Part shown: positions 24,731 to 37,205 of the stretch, one piece after another
How positions within the stretch are numbered: the stretch's first letter is position 1
How the letters are laid out: every line of letters starts with the position of its first letter
Assembly (NCBI GenBank): GCA_949361645.1
Contig: OX442415.1
Span: 4,256,148-4,320,147, forward strand
Direction: 5' to 3'
DNA from: Spongilla lacustris
Taxonomy: Eukaryota > Porifera > Demospongiae > Spongillida > Spongillidae
DNA length: 64,000 bases
Notes under the pieces: model-generated
Seen by the model: the letters and a program-made list of their open reading frames with translations, nothing else
What the model was told of the DNA's origin: nothing
Databases searched by the model: none
Program-made: the position numbers and the translations under genes

Positions 24731-26250
24731 CTTAAATGAAACCAGTCCTTGCACTGTTAAGTTCGTACATATGGTGTGTTATTAAATATGATTCAAGGTA
24801 ATAAGTGTGTGCAGTAAACATAAGCGCCGGTACGATACGTGTACATGTATAACATGATTTCGTCCTGCTGCTGATTTTAGCTTGAGAGATTCATGTATGA
24901 CTGAATAGTCAACACATCTTATATGTTAATGAATCATGTCCTGCACAAATTTTATCAGCCTTTGCTACATGTAGCTCTTTCAGGATGGTCTTCCGTCATA
25001 TAATTATTAATTGTGGTGAACATGAACTGATAAATTAACGATTGTAATTAAAAGTACACATACATGAAAGCGTGCCAATTCAAGTTACGTTTAAAAAAAA
25101 TAGTTTCAACATATCATGAACTTGTTGAGGGTTGAAGGCGTGTTTTTGGAGGATTGTAAATCAATTAGACCCTGATTTCATGATGGCACAGTATTCCTAT
25201 ATGATCCATGCAAGCGCACAGCAAGTAAAACTGACTGATTATCGGAAAATGAGAAAAGCAGGCTTTAATCCTTGCCGTTGCTAAAGGAGTGACTTCCGTT
25301 GGTGTTCTTGAGTCCAAAGTTATACCAAAAGGTTTGTAGCTTATAAATAGCATCATTCTTCTCAACATGTAGTTTTGTACACTGCATGCATGCATCTTCA
25401 GATGCAGGCATAAGAATTTGCAATGAACTACATTCGTCGGCTTTAAACAGTACGCGTGCATGCACTGTTAATATGCAAATAGACCTTCTTCAAAGTTATC
25501 ATATAGATCCTGATTCACAATGAAAAAATTTCCTCCAAAAGCATCCTTGTGTGGAGCTTTAATTACCTTGGATTCCTATAATCACTGCATAATCACGAAC
25601 CTTGCTGAAAATCAATCATTTTGTCTTAATGTTATGCATCATAAGAGCCACAGGTGATGCATGTTATACCATGGCTAGCATCGAATTCATCCTCATCTTC
25701 TCTGGCAATGAACAAGCACCAGGCCAGGCCTCCATAGGTGTAGAAGGTTTGATGAATAAAGTAGAGCTAAGAGCTGTTCCTATATAGGATATAAGCACAT
25801 GCATGGAGTCTATATAATTTAACTTTATCTTCTGATTTGCATGAGCCCTATAGCTATATGTCTAGTGGATGCTGTTGCATGTGTTTCTTTTCATATCTTT
25901 ACCATATCGCTGGAACCTGCATGTATATCAGCAGTACATGCTCGCGCATATTTGCCATGCATATGTTCCGCGCGAAGCAGGAATTTGCGATTGCGCTGCG
26001 CAATCTAGGAATCCTTACTTTGGCGCGCAATCCAAGGATTGCGCACCGTATTCCAGCTTTGCGCACATTTCTGCGCGAAGCAGGGATTTGCACAAAGCAA
26101 TCATAGGATGGCGCAGCATGATCTAGGAATCCTTACTTTGGCGCGGAAAGGTATTGTATAGTATAGCATAGTATAAAGTGTATGTTGTTGCCAGCAGATA
26201 AAATCAATGTGTTCATATTGATACCAAACTGAAACAGTTGCGACAGAGAA

Positions 26251-29200
26251 CTATGAGCAGCCACTACAATACCAATCACCAGCGCGTGAAGCTACAAAGC
26301 CCACACACATGTAGTGAAACCACTTGCCACATCTGTCACAGGCAACCATGTCATCATAAGAGCCTGGCAATGTCGACAGTCACAGTACAATTTAATAAAC
26401 TCCCCAGATGGTTTGCACGCTCGAGCTCTTTTCACCTTGGATGACATGAGTGGAAACCTGCTGAACTTCTCTTTTTCAAAACAGGTTACAAGGTGGGTCC
26501 ACAGCTTATCCTGATCAAAAGTGATTGTTTGCAAATCATCCCCCAGCGCAGCATGGTAAGCGAAGGCTATGGCAAATGGGCCACAATCAGAGACTCCTTT
26601 CTGTTTTTGCACAGGAATATGATGAACTGTCAGCCCACCATCTTCAACACTGCCATTCAGATGGCCGTAAATCCTCGCCAGTTGTTGTGCCAACTCAGCA
26701 CTGAGAGTGGTAGATGAGAGGCTGTTGTATAGATTAATGACTCCATCCAAGAAGGAGGACACCACCCAGTGGTTTTTATTCACAAAGTGAATCTGTACAG
26801 CTGTGAGGAAGAGGTCACATACAACTTGTACATTTTAAATTCATAATAATCAGCATTCAATGGGGTATATAAGTTGAGGGTAGGTTTCAACTGATTGAGC
26901 TACACATGACAGAATTACTTAATAGCATGCAACTTACAATTGTCCATGATGGGTACAAAACCACCCGTCTGGCTAAGGAGGGTATTTTGCATTCCATGAA
27001 CAGCTGGAAATTGTTGTGATATAAGCTTGCTGGCTGCATTCATGTGCTTGTCACATAATAATCCTCCATTCATGATAACATCCTTATCAAACTGATCCAA
27101 ATCAATAGTAGGGATCCAAATCTGAACAAAGAGCATGCAAGAGGATGAAATCAGAGACAGCACTTTTAAAATTTGAGCTGTAAAGAAATCCCTTTACATG
27201 CAAACATGCACATACCTGATGATTTTCAGGTTTTCTATCTCTCTTAGAACTCCCCCTTTTAAATTTGGCAACCTGTCGTGCTTGATTTTGGCATTCTGAA
27301 CCCTTGTGACACTTGATTGTGCAAATGGTCCCACGTTTTTTTGCATCTGCATGAATTTCTTGTACAAGAAGTCTTGCACTGACAACGTGATACCATGAAG
27401 TCATTTTTGGGGTTGCTCTTTTAATGGCGGCCTCTCAAAGTGATAACCTAGTTAGAGCCTTCCAATCTTGTGCATCTAGTCCCAAATTCCTTTCATAACA
27501 CTCCAAGTCAGCTTCACCAAAGCAGGTACAGAGAACACCAAATTTGCACCTTCAAGTTTAGTATGCATTGTATATTTGAAGGGCAATTAAATTCACTGGA
27601 TTGTTTTATACACTGGCACTCACTTTAAATGATAGAGATGAAATGTCTCTCCTAAGCGCTCTACAATTACACATGGCAGTCTGTGTGAATCTGTGGATGA
27701 CCGATCAATCCTCGGGATTCGAACACTGACGAAATCTCCCACATTGAATATTTGGATCTGCATATTAAAATCATATACACAAAAATCTAGTATACTTGCA
27801 AACACCCACAAACCCCAGAGATACCTTCTTATTTTTTCCTTTTGTGTATTTCACTTGCATCCTCTCAGCATTTCGCCGGTAACTTGCGTCTGCCTGCTCT
27901 CGAATTCTTTTGTGCTTATCAGATGTAGCTAGCAAAGAGTTGGCTTTGACTATACTTTGTGGAGAGTTGTTAGACTTTTTTTCTACTGTAATTTGTAACT
28001 GATCATCTGATTCTGAGACATCCTGAGCATGTGATTTGGAAAGATACTGAGTGTCTGATACAGGAGGCTGAGCACATGACTTAGAGGGAGGCTGATCATC
28101 TGATTCAGAGGGAGGCTGATCATCTGACGGAGTCTGAGCATGTGACTTGGAGGAAGGCTGAGCACGTGACTTGGAGGAAGGCTGAGCACGTGGCTTAGAG
28201 GGAGGCTGATCATCTGATTTAGAGGGAGGCTGATCATCTGACGGAGTCTGAGCAGCATGTGACTTGGAGGAAGGCTGAGCACGTGACTTGGAGGAGCAAG
28301 ACTTAGCACGTGGCTTAGAGGGAGGCTGATCATCTGATTCAGAGGGAGGCTGATCATCTGATGGAGTCTGAGCAGCATGTGACTTAGAGGGTCAGAGGGA
28401 GGCTGATCATCTGATGGAGTCTGAGCATGTGACTTGGAGGAAGGCTGAGCACGTGACTTAGAGGAAGGCTGATCATCTGATATGGAGGGCGGCTGATCAT
28501 CTGATTTGGAGGGAAGGTGGTCATTGATGATGTCTTCTAAATCTTCCTCCATAATGTTGGATCCACACTTTGCACCTGGAAAGACTGATTGTCGTGGAGG
28601 CTGGCCAAAAACTAACTCATAAGGAGTGGTCTTCATGACCCCATGAAGAGTTGTGTTCAACTGATCTGAATGTTAATAAATCAATAAATCAAAAAAGTAT
28701 ACGTGCAAGCAATTGAGCAACTTACACTGAATAATGGGGAGCCATTCTGACCAAGGAGGAGTATCTGTGTCAGATTCAAGTAGACGAACACCCAACATTT
28801 TCTCCACTGTTCCATTCCCCTGCTCAACAAGACCCTGGCAATTAGGATTTCTTGGGCGGCCATTGACAATAGTGACTTCACCAGGCCATTCCTTACACAA
28901 ACTGGCCACAATTGCATTCACAAACTCACGGCCATTGTCAGAGTGGAGAATTTTTGGTGTTCCTAAGTAACTGAAACTTGATTCTGAAGGTTAAGAGCCA
29001 CTTCAGCAGCTGATTTTTGGCAGAGGGCAAAAAGAACATGGAACTTTGACCAGTGGTCCATGTAGTGGCCAATCCATTTGTATGTCCCATCTGGACAATG
29101 TCTCATGTCTATGAGATCCATCTGTATAACACCAAAAAAATCAATGGATATCCACATACACATAATTTTTTCATAATCAAACTACACATGGGGTGGGTAG

Positions 29201-29870
29201 GAAGTTGAATCATATATACATGTAACTAACTTTTAGCACTACTGACAGCTAGGGGTTTACCTGCCCTCTTGTCATAAATCCTGATGATACAATGGGCCGG
29301 TTTCAAGGGACCTCTTGTTGTCTGTGGTTTCCGCATGTGACACACAAGGCATAGGGCTACATACTTGTCAATGGCAGATCTGGGCACGCACTCAAACAAT
29401 TTCCCCACTTCAGCTATTGTCTTCTTTGTGCCAATATGGCCTTTACTTGTTGTATGGACCCCATGGATGACATCATAGAAGTCCTCCACAAATGCAATAC
29501 GCCTCCAGCCAGAGAGAATAGTGGTGTCATTGGGGTTCTGCAAAATATAACTTTCATTAATATCTATATAGCATTGCCAAGCTAAATGTCCTAAAAATAC
29601 AAAGCTTCCCACTTACACTATATAGTTTTTGCAGGTATACACAGCATGCACATCCTTAAGTCCCAGAGCTGAATGGGATATGAGCTGAAACCCTTTGCTC
29701 TTAACCCAATGCCTGAACTTAGGAGTGTAGTCGTTCATATCCCCTTCTTTCTTGAGCAGTCTGATAATGCTATCTCCTTTAGCTCTGGAGATCGTTTTGC
29801 TTCCTTTGCTGTCACCATCCATAAAAGTATCTTTGCAGAACTCCTCAAACATCTCTTTTTGCTTGTCCAT
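26251..29870 (-). pseudogene. Ginger-type transposase: integrase core, Ulp1-like protease, PHD finger (degraded)
   Basis: Recognisable in order from ATG 29870: an N-terminal exon 29870-29619 (MDKQKEMFEEF...); an HHCC finger exon 29537-29247 (HTTSKGH, CLVCHMRK); the DDE integrase core 29121-28570 (QMDLIDM, ILHSDNGREF, QGLVEQGNG); a repetitive Ser/Pro/Asp linker 28540-28000; the segment 27811-27620; and a Ulp1/C48-like protease at 27120-26300 with His in NKNHWVV, Gln in VQKQKG and Cys in SDCGPFAIAFA. A PHD finger (ACDRCGKWFHYMC, YCSGC) ends at a stop at 26251. Damage: a one-base frame change near 28975 just before the second catalytic Asp, another near 26370 inside the PHD finger, and Asn instead of the protease Asp (INLYNS). 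Exon edges are approximate. The protein would cut and join DNA; the role of the protease and PHD modules is unknown. KRBA2-like host proteins share this integrase type. Confidence 0.8.
28005..28520 (-). repeat. Coding minisatellite in the transposase linker
   Basis: Roughly 30-36-bp units (for example GGAGGCTGATCATCTGA) repeat about fifteen times. In frame they encode DDQPPSKS / AQPSSKSHA-type repeats, a flexible hydrophilic linker between integrase and protease modules. Unit indels shift the frame, so the long minus-strand open frame here changes register. Confidence 0.8.
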
Positions 29871-30033
29871 CTTTCGCTCACCGTATTCCAAGATTGCGCA
29901 CGTGCAGGCAAACAGATCATGTGCGCAATGCTGGAATACGGTGCGCAATCCTTGGATTGCGCGCCAAAGTAAGGATTCCTAGATTGCGCAGCGCAATCCT
30001 AGGATTGCTCAAATTCCTGCTTCGCGCGGAGCA

Positions 30034-31260
30034 GTATGAGTATGTATACACTTATGCGGCAGCATATAGAAATGGGTCCTATACACAAACGTCTGAAGGC
30101 AAGGAACGGTTTCCTGCACGCTGATATACCCGGACCACACGGCTGTTTGCGGCTGGAAACTAGGTTTGTAATTAGAACATTACGGTAAATACCACGTCAG
30201 TAATCGAAACTACCTCATTAAGGAAGGCATATGTTCCAACGTTGTCGGTACCTTTAAATATATAGATAAATAATATATAAACTTTTTTTTTTTAAATGCC
30301 TACGCATTCTTTCTTCTAAACACTCGGTACGCACTCACCAAATAAAACGTAACAATACTGCGCAAGTACTTTATATACGGTCACGCGGGAGCGAAAATGA
30401 AAGTAGCTTTACAAAACTCGTTCGAGCGGACTTCGGGAACGACAGATTAAGGTAGGCATACTACACCCTCACCATCAAACATGGAGCAACAAGAAAGCAC
30501 AGTCCTTAATCCTTAACGCATTTTCTGTAGACCCCAAATTGTTCTGTTTTTTATATGAATAAACAACACGCGTTGCGGTTGTTTTACTATATGTTTACGT
30601 GCGTTTGTTAACAGATTATCACATGACACAAGTACAACTACACTGCAGGATGGTGCCAAAAGGTTGTTAAAGGTAAAGACCAAATGACTGTAAAGCTATG
30701 CTGCAAAATTCTTTTGGTATTGATGCCAACAATGATGGTGTAGATGTTACGCGCGATCGACGATTGTGTGATAGCAGTCTCGTACCCAGACCCAAATGTA
30801 CGTAACGATGATTATCACTTACATCACATCATAGATGGGGAAGGGATTGGAAACCGGACGTTTTAACACCAATTAACAGGTTCCATCAATGTAGTAGGAA
30901 ATAAAATGGCGGAATCAATGGATTGCGATGCTGTAACTGTTGATGGTAACTTACTTAAACAAAGAGTCGAACACATGCACTTTCTTATATCGGTGTAGCT
31001 CAGCCATTTTTACTCCCTCCTTTGGTTCGTTTCGCTTAGGACCTTTGGTAAGCGAAATACACAGTACCGTTGTCTCCAATGTTTAAATAACCATGCAATT
31101 TATTAACAGATTGCACCCTGATTGTGACGTCACGGGTGCTCTGCATTCTGATTGTACGCTTTTTTTTGCAGATGCCCAGAACGACTTTTGTTAGGCTATT
31201 TACCAGACCCTATGTCGTTGCATTATACTGTAAGCGATAATGCTTACGTACATTTGGGTC
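30034..31260. other. No gene supported
   Basis: About 1.2 kb without a domain-bearing frame. A possible first exon is ATGGCGGAATCAATGG at 30906-30948, followed by a GTAACTT donor-like sequence, but no continuation was found. It was left uncalled. Confidence 0.45.
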
Positions 31261-31263
31261 TGA

Positions 31264-31272
31264 GTACGAGAC

Positions 31273-31308
<36 letters not shown>

Positions 31309-31440
31309 CTTAGGAACATTCACCCCTTGCGTTTGGCCAAATCCAAACACTTCCCTTTGCGTTTGGCAAAATACGGATACATGGATACGAGGGGGTTCCC
31401 TTGCGTTTGGCCAAATCAGGGGCGGATCCAGGATTTGGGT

Positions 31441-31477
<37 letters not shown>

Positions 31478-31500
31478 AAATGATGGCGTGGCGGTCGCAC
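31264..31500. repeat. Interspersed repeat with poly-C and poly-G tracts
   Basis: Contains C-run 31276-31304, three CCTTGCGTTTGGC(C/A)AAA motifs, GGGGCGGATCCAGGATTTGG and G-run 31443-31476. The same arrangement lies at 56240-56450 (CCTTGCGTTTGGCAAAATTC, GGGGCGGATCCAGGACTT), so this is a dispersed repeat whose homopolymers may be mis-sized in the assembly. Confidence 0.75.
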
Positions 31501-32086
31501 TTTTTAAAGTCACAAAACATAGCATAATAGCGTAGAAACATGCTAAAACCAGGTAGAATAGCTTCCAGACTTTCCTGTAGTCTTGAAAGCCACTTTATTG
31601 AATGGCATAACGTTTTTGAGCGGCGTAACGATCGATATACGGTATCCGCTCAACGATCCATAGTTTAATATTCCAATCGCGGAATATTTAACTACATCCT
31701 GTGGGCTGGGACGTAATAACAATCACTCCACCTACCACTTAGACTATTGGAGGATCGCTGCTCCGTTAAAGCGTTCAGTATCGTCGTGCGTACGTAAGAA
31801 GTAATGAATTTTTAATAACATAGGTTTTGCGGGGGTGGAGGGGTCACTTCCCCGGGTGCCCCAGTTCCCCCTCCCGGAACTCTCCCCATGCTTTGTTCTG
31901 TCATTTGATTAAACATTACTAATATTTGTGCACGGATTCAGGAGGGGGGGGGGGGGGGGGGGCAAGCTCTGTACAGCGCCAATTAGCGTTAAAATGGTTC
32001 GCACCCCTAAACTATGTGCATGCATGCAGGTTTAGTCACAGCCATTTGGGCCGATACATGTACGTACATGCAGACCTTATTCGACC

Positions 32087-33337
32087 TAGGGTGTGTAACC
32101 TCCCCTGAATAATGAAAATCGAATATTTTAAAAACACTAATCGATTTTTCAGGTTTTTCTGGATCCGAAAATCGATTTTTCCGAATACTTGAAAAATGTA
32201 AATCGATTTTTCCGAATAGGTTTTGACAATTTGCCAGCCGAATACCTAGGTTATTTAGGTTTTCTGCTCATTGAGCCACCTAAATGTACACATCACACCA
32301 GAGACCCTCCTACAGCTACCCACATCACACCAGATACCACAAACACACTTACCCCTATCACACCAGATTCCCTCAGCACACAAACACACCTACCCCCATC
32401 ACACCAGATGCCCTCATGAGGCACACAACCATAGCTACCTTCATCACACCAGACACCCTACTACAACTAACCACATTACACCAGATCAGTACCCTCAGCA
32501 TGCATCCACAGCTACCCACATCACACCAGATGCACTCAGCACACAACCACAGCTACCTAATAGGCCTAAATCGCTTGGCCTAACCACCACATACATGTAC
32601 CTAGTTGGGCGTGTCCCGACCTAAGTTAGCGTGGCCACGCTGAGCTTTACTAGTACCTACAGTCTACAGATGTACACATCGCACTTGATGCCAACAGAAT
32701 AGAACCACAGATGACGTTTACGCACCACCAGCCATGCAGCCTCCATTTCACCATCGCGAGTTTTGAAAATACTAGTATCTAAGTAGGCCTAAGTATACGA
32801 TCGTGGCAATATCAGCTCAGAGAGATTGATGCAAGAAGCCAGCTGGTTCGAAATACACTAAGCGAACTGACTTTGATTTGCAGCTGGAGCTGTCCGTCGT
32901 CATGACACGTGAAGAGGGAGATCTCTTTTGGCTACATCGTCATGTAGTTCGAATTACTGCCCGCATAGATATTTTAAAAAGTAACGTTATTGCTGCCCGT
33001 AATACATGTATTTGATCTCGTCCCCACGTATATATTTATAGCAACAACAGTGACGTTATAACTTTAAATTAGAAGTAATTATTGTCGTACATGTAATATC
33101 GTAAACGCGTATCCGGATATCGTCATAAAAATGTATTCGAATAATGGGCGAATTGTCGATGCGGACGACGAATACCTAAGTACCTCCGAATGGAGATTCA
33201 CAAACCGGTTATTTCGAATAGAACAAATCCAATAATCGATTTTTCCGAGTAATGCTAAATTACTATTCGAACGGATAGGTTTTTGCGAATATCCGAATAA
33301 CTCGAATAACCTGATAACCGGTTACATGCACACCCTA
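32087..33337. mobile_element. Non-autonomous hAT element, 1251 bp
   Basis: Termini TAGGGTGTG ... CACACCCTA are perfect 9-bp inverted repeats, flanked by an 8-bp direct target duplication ATTCGACC (32079-32086 and 33338-33345). Both are hAT hallmarks. Subterminal sequence is rich in CGAATA / TATTCG words (GGATAGGTTTTTGCGAATAT). Between 32280 and 32560 lies a degenerate CATCACACCAGA(T) repeat. No transposase is encoded. A second copy, inverted, begins at 34281. Confidence 0.88.
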
Positions 33338-33526
33338 ATTCGACCGCAATATGAATATATAAATGTCATACGCTCGTCCCAATATTGGTACTCACGCGAC
33401 ACGAAGTTCTCTAAAGGCGAGTGAGTTCAGGAACTATCAGCGATCACTTTCCAAGGTCTAAAAATTTCATACATTAAGGTTGGTTCCGTTCTTTTCTATC
33501 GATTTGGTGATCCGCGTGGTGCGAGG

Positions 33527-34066
33527 TTATAGTTTGCCGTCCCTGCATTGAAAACAATCTTGTAATCCCTCTGGCCCTCCGTGAAAAGGGTAAAAAGGAA
33601 CACCAGCGACATAAATAAGCTCTCTATCATACCGTGGGTGTAATAGGACTGATTTGACTTCACCTCGTTTTTTGTTATTTATAACATAATCAAGACAAGG
33701 CAATTTAATGACTTCTACTGTGAGCCAATTTTTGTAAAGATATAGAACCCGAAACGGTAGCGTCAAGCAGAATCCACGTGTAGTGATGTCTAGTGGGTGT
33801 ATTGAGATATAAAGCATGTTAACACGGTGTAGGGTTGTTGAGATTCTGCGCCTCAATTGCCGAGTTGAGCTGTCATGATTTACACAGCCCTTGTGATATG
33901 CCTCGAAGAAAACACTTTGTGGGCCGGCCAAACGTCTCTTGAAGTACTGTATGGATCTGTGGTTACCCCTAGCATATACCAAGCTTCTCTTTATAGCGTA
34001 ACTTTCCCACCGTATATCAAGCTGCTTAAACGAATCCGACAGTTCAGCCGTATTCGTGTATCTCAT
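33527..34066 (-). CDS. Uncharacterised 179-residue open frame within the TIR pair
   Basis: An uninterrupted ATG-to-stop frame, the longest non-repetitive one in this area. The protein is basic (KRSLVYARGNHRSIQYFKRR near residues 27-46) with scattered hydrophobic segments (LPFRVLYLYKNWLTVEVIKL). No recognised domain, signal peptide or zinc motif. It lies between the inverted repeats at 33338-33360 and 34113-34143, so it could be a transposon-encoded protein. It might equally be a chance frame; its length and composition give only modest support. Confidence 0.35.
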   Translation of the reverse strand: MRYTNTAELSDSFKQLDIRWESYAIKRSLVYARGNHRSIQYFKRRLAGPQSVFFEAYHKGCVNHDSSTRQLRRRISTTLHRVNMLYISIHPLDITTRGFCLTLPFRVLYLYKNWLTVEVIKLPCLDYVINNKKRGEVKSVLLHPRYDRELIYVAGVPFYPFHGGPEGLQDCFQCRDGKL

Positions 34067-35810
34067 TAACGGCGACGCCTTTCCAATTATGTCACATGCA
34101 TGTCACACAAGAATATATTCATATTTGCGGTCGAATAAGGTCTATATGTTGCGACGATTGGTTAATAAAGCAACAGAAATGTTCAATGTTTGCGGTTCAA
34201 TGTCATTTGAGGAAATCTCTACGCAGTCTACGGTGGTCCGGGCGGTAGGTCGCGGAACAAAGCTGATGACATAGAGCATATAGGGTGTGTAACCGGTTAT
34301 CAGGTTATTCGGGTTATTCGGATATTCGCAAAAACCTATCCGTTCGAATAGTAATTTAGCATTACTCGGAAAAATCGATTATTGCATTTGTTCTATTCGA
34401 AATAACCGGTTTGTGAATCTCCATTCGGAGGTACTTAGGTATTCGTCGTCCGCATCGACAATTCGCCCATTATTCGAATACATTTTTACGACGATATCCG
34501 GATACGCGTTTATGATTATTACGATAATAATTTCTTACAATTAATTTGAAGCGTAACGTTAATTAACGTCACTGGTCTTAATGTTACATATATACGTGGG
34601 GACGAGATCAGATGCATGTACGGGCAGTAATTCGAACTAGCCAACAGATCTCCCTCTTCACGAATCATGACGACGGACAGCTCCAGCTACAAATCAAAGG
34701 TAGTTCGCTTAGTGCATTTCGAACTAGCTGGTTTCTTGCATCAATCTGTCTGAGCTGATATTGCCGCGATTGCTTTAAACCTACTTACTTAGTTACTAGT
34801 ATTTTCAAAACTCGCGATGATGAAATGGAGGCTGCATGGCTGGTGGTGCGTAAACTTCATCTGTGCATGCATGGTTCTACTCTTTTGGCATCAGGTACGA
34901 TTTGTAGGTAGGCCACATATGGAGAAATCAACGGACACGAAAGTTGCGGTTTGTAAATTTTTGGATTTCATTCCGCGGTACGTTCCATAGAGAATGTATG
35001 GCGTTTTTACTAACTTGATTATTATTTACTTAACTAACAGACCTGCAACTTTTGCCACCCTCTAATACTACTCTAAATGATGTTTAAATGTAGGCAATTT
35101 CAAATTTTATACCTTGTATCGTCCAAAATTCTGGGACCATTTCTGAAAATATGATATTCCATAGACTTGTACAGAAAATGGAAAAAAATCATGCTAATTA
35201 AGATATTCCATTAGTTATAACTAATGAACAGAGGGGGGTTAGAACTTTTGCCACCCTCTGAAACAATTCTACAACTATCCAAATAATATAATATATGGAA
35301 AAAAGTGGATGTTGTCGTGAAGAATTTGGGGACCATTTTTAAAAATAGTAAATCAGTTTTGGTGCAATAAGGCGCCATTTTTTAATGGCGTTTCTATGTG
35401 TTGCCATAGATATTTAGTAAAATCAAGGATATTCCATAGTTAATAAAATGAGACTAGGATCGATCTAGGACATGCCAGCATTTTGCAAAGCTGGAGTCGA
35501 GCAGAGGGCGTGGTGGGCCAGGTGCCGCCCCGTGCCGGGGGTAACTACTAGTACATGCCATGGAATACTAAAGCTTCGAGTCTGTGTTTTCTGCAAGACA
35601 GATCGATGTATTGAAATGATGTTAGGCTGCTTACCTCGACCGGCTGCTCAGACAAGAGATGTAGGCCTACACATAGCTGTAGCTGGATCTGAGCTATCCG
35701 AGTGCATCCTGAGGTCTACAGGGCGACGAGGGTGCATGGGATAGCTAAGAAGGATGGCAGGGGAGTGTGACGCGTCAACGGAAGACTGGTTGAGTTAATA
35801 CGTCGAGCGG

Positions 35811-36612
35811 TTAGAACATTTCTTCCTGGCAAATAAAGTGGAAGCCGAACAGAAAAAGGACGCTTTCCTCGCCTGTATTACATTTGGCCTGCTCCGAGCG
35901 CTCGTAGCACCCCAGAAATTGAAAGACCGAACGTACGAGCAACTGGTCGCAGCCTTAACGACACACGTAGCGCCTAAACCTCTAGTCATCGCAGAACGTA
36001 CGGTTCCACAAACGGGACAAAAGGAGGGATTATGTGGTATGCAGCAAGTTTGCAGAACTGTGCGTTTGGTGCGACGTTATCAGAGACGCTGAGAGACAGG
36101 GTGTTCTTTGGTATGAGGGACGAGGGGGTACAGAAGAGACTCCTCACAAAGGCAGACCTCACTTTTGCCAAGGTGCTGGAGACAGCGGAAATAGCGGAAA
36201 GGGAGACTAAAGACGCACAGAACAGTTGCAGAGTGTCACAAAACAGGAACAAGACCCTGAAGTACATCAAGTGGCAGCACCACCAAGAAGGGGGAGACAG
36301 TCAGGCCTAGGGGCTTGCAACAGGTGTGGAGGAGCGCATGATACTCAACAGTGCAGGTTCAGAAACAAAGTTTGCAGGAAATGGGGACACATTGAGAGGG
36401 CGTGTTGTGCAAAGAAAAGGGTAGAAGGAACATGTGTTGGAAAGGGTGTACCCACTAGAGACCACTCTGTGAAGGAACTAAAGGGGGACGATGAAAGCAA
36501 TGAAGAATGGGACGGACTGAAATGGGGATCACTACATGGCCTAGCAAAAGACAAGAGATATGGAATAAACAGAGGACAATGGGTAAACCTATATGTATGT
36601 GGAGTTCATCAT
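35811..36612 (+). pseudogene. Ty3/Gypsy-type gag remnant (copy C)
   Basis: It reads like copy B. A segment from 35838 includes the same KDRTYEQLVAALTTHVAPKP stretch, a second frame from 36032 follows, and a third from 36226 carries the zinc-knuckle region (CNRCGGAHDTQQC, CRKWGHIERAC). The frame breaks at about 36030 and 36240 are shared with copy B, so the gag was already defective before the copies spread. A short GQWVNLYVCGV stretch at the end may be the start of a protease domain. Confidence 0.72.
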
Positions 36613-36658
36613 GAATGAACAACTGCTATGTATCAATACAATTGGTTGTACCCCAAAT

Positions 36659-37205
36659 TGTACAGGCCTGTACAATTTTTTAGGCCTGTACCACTGTACA
36701 GGCCACTACCCCTCCCTGTACACGCCATTACCCTTGTACAGGCCTGCACCCCTGTACAAGCCTGTACCCTTGTACAGTCCTGTACACCCCCCCCCCCCCC
36801 CCCAAGTACAGGCCTGTACCCCTGTCCAGGCCACTACCCCTCCCTGTACACGCCATTACCCTTGTACAGGCCTGCACCCCTGTACAAGCCTGTACCCTCG
36901 TACAGTCCTGTACCCCCCACCCACCCCAGTACAGGCCTGTACCCCTGTCCAGGCTTGTACCCCTCCCTGCATGTACACGCCTTTACCCCTGTACAAGCCT
37001 GTACCCACTGTACAGTCCTGTAAACCCCCCCCCCCCCCCCCCCCCCCCCCGCCCCCCCGCCAGTACAGGCCTGTACCCCTGTCCAGGCTTGTATCCCTGT
37101 ACCCCTCCTTGAACATGCCTGTATCCCTGAGCAGGCCTGTACCCCTCCGTGAACAGTGGTACAGGCCTATACCTCTCCCTGTACCCTTTCACAGGATTGT
37201 ACTGC
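36659..37205 (+). repeat. GTACAGGCC minisatellite, copy C
   Basis: The largest of the three arrays. An internal duplication of about 120 bp (CCACTACCCCTCCCTGTACA appears at 36702 and 36832) and poly-C runs at 36786-36803 and 37026-37050 account for the extra length. Confidence 0.85.

Larger units (their letters stand above)
25964..30033 (-). mobile_element. Ginger-type DNA transposon with IN, Ulp1 and PHD coding, about 4.1 kb
   Basis: Terminal inverted repeats start TGTTCCGCGCGAAGCAGGAA at 25964 and, on the other strand, TGCTCCGCGCGAAGCAGGAA from 30033. Inside them GCGCAATC / GATTGCGC words and a roughly 55-bp block (GCGCTGCGCAATCTAGGAAT and onwards) repeat in both ends. The gene between is on the minus strand. 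Flanking bases (CATA before, GTAT after) are not an identical target duplication, so one edge may have changed. Placed with Ginger because of the domain combination. Confidence 0.75.
32072..34143. mobile_element. Candidate TIR element with a 179-codon frame, split by a hAT insertion
   Basis: Removing the hAT element joins AGACCTTATTCGACC (32072-32086) to GCAATATGAATATAT (33346). The combined sequence is repeated inverted at 34113-34143 (ATATATTCATATTTGCGG then TCGAATAAGGTCT), about 29 of 30 positions matching. The pair encloses the minus-strand frame at 33527-34066. This could be a small DNA transposon or an inverted duplication. No target duplication was established. Confidence 0.5.

Noticed and set aside
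28963..29163. A separate small gene inside the 25964 element
   Set aside because: It is the integrase exon read up to the frameshift near 28975; the upstream and downstream pieces continue the same domain in neighbouring frames.
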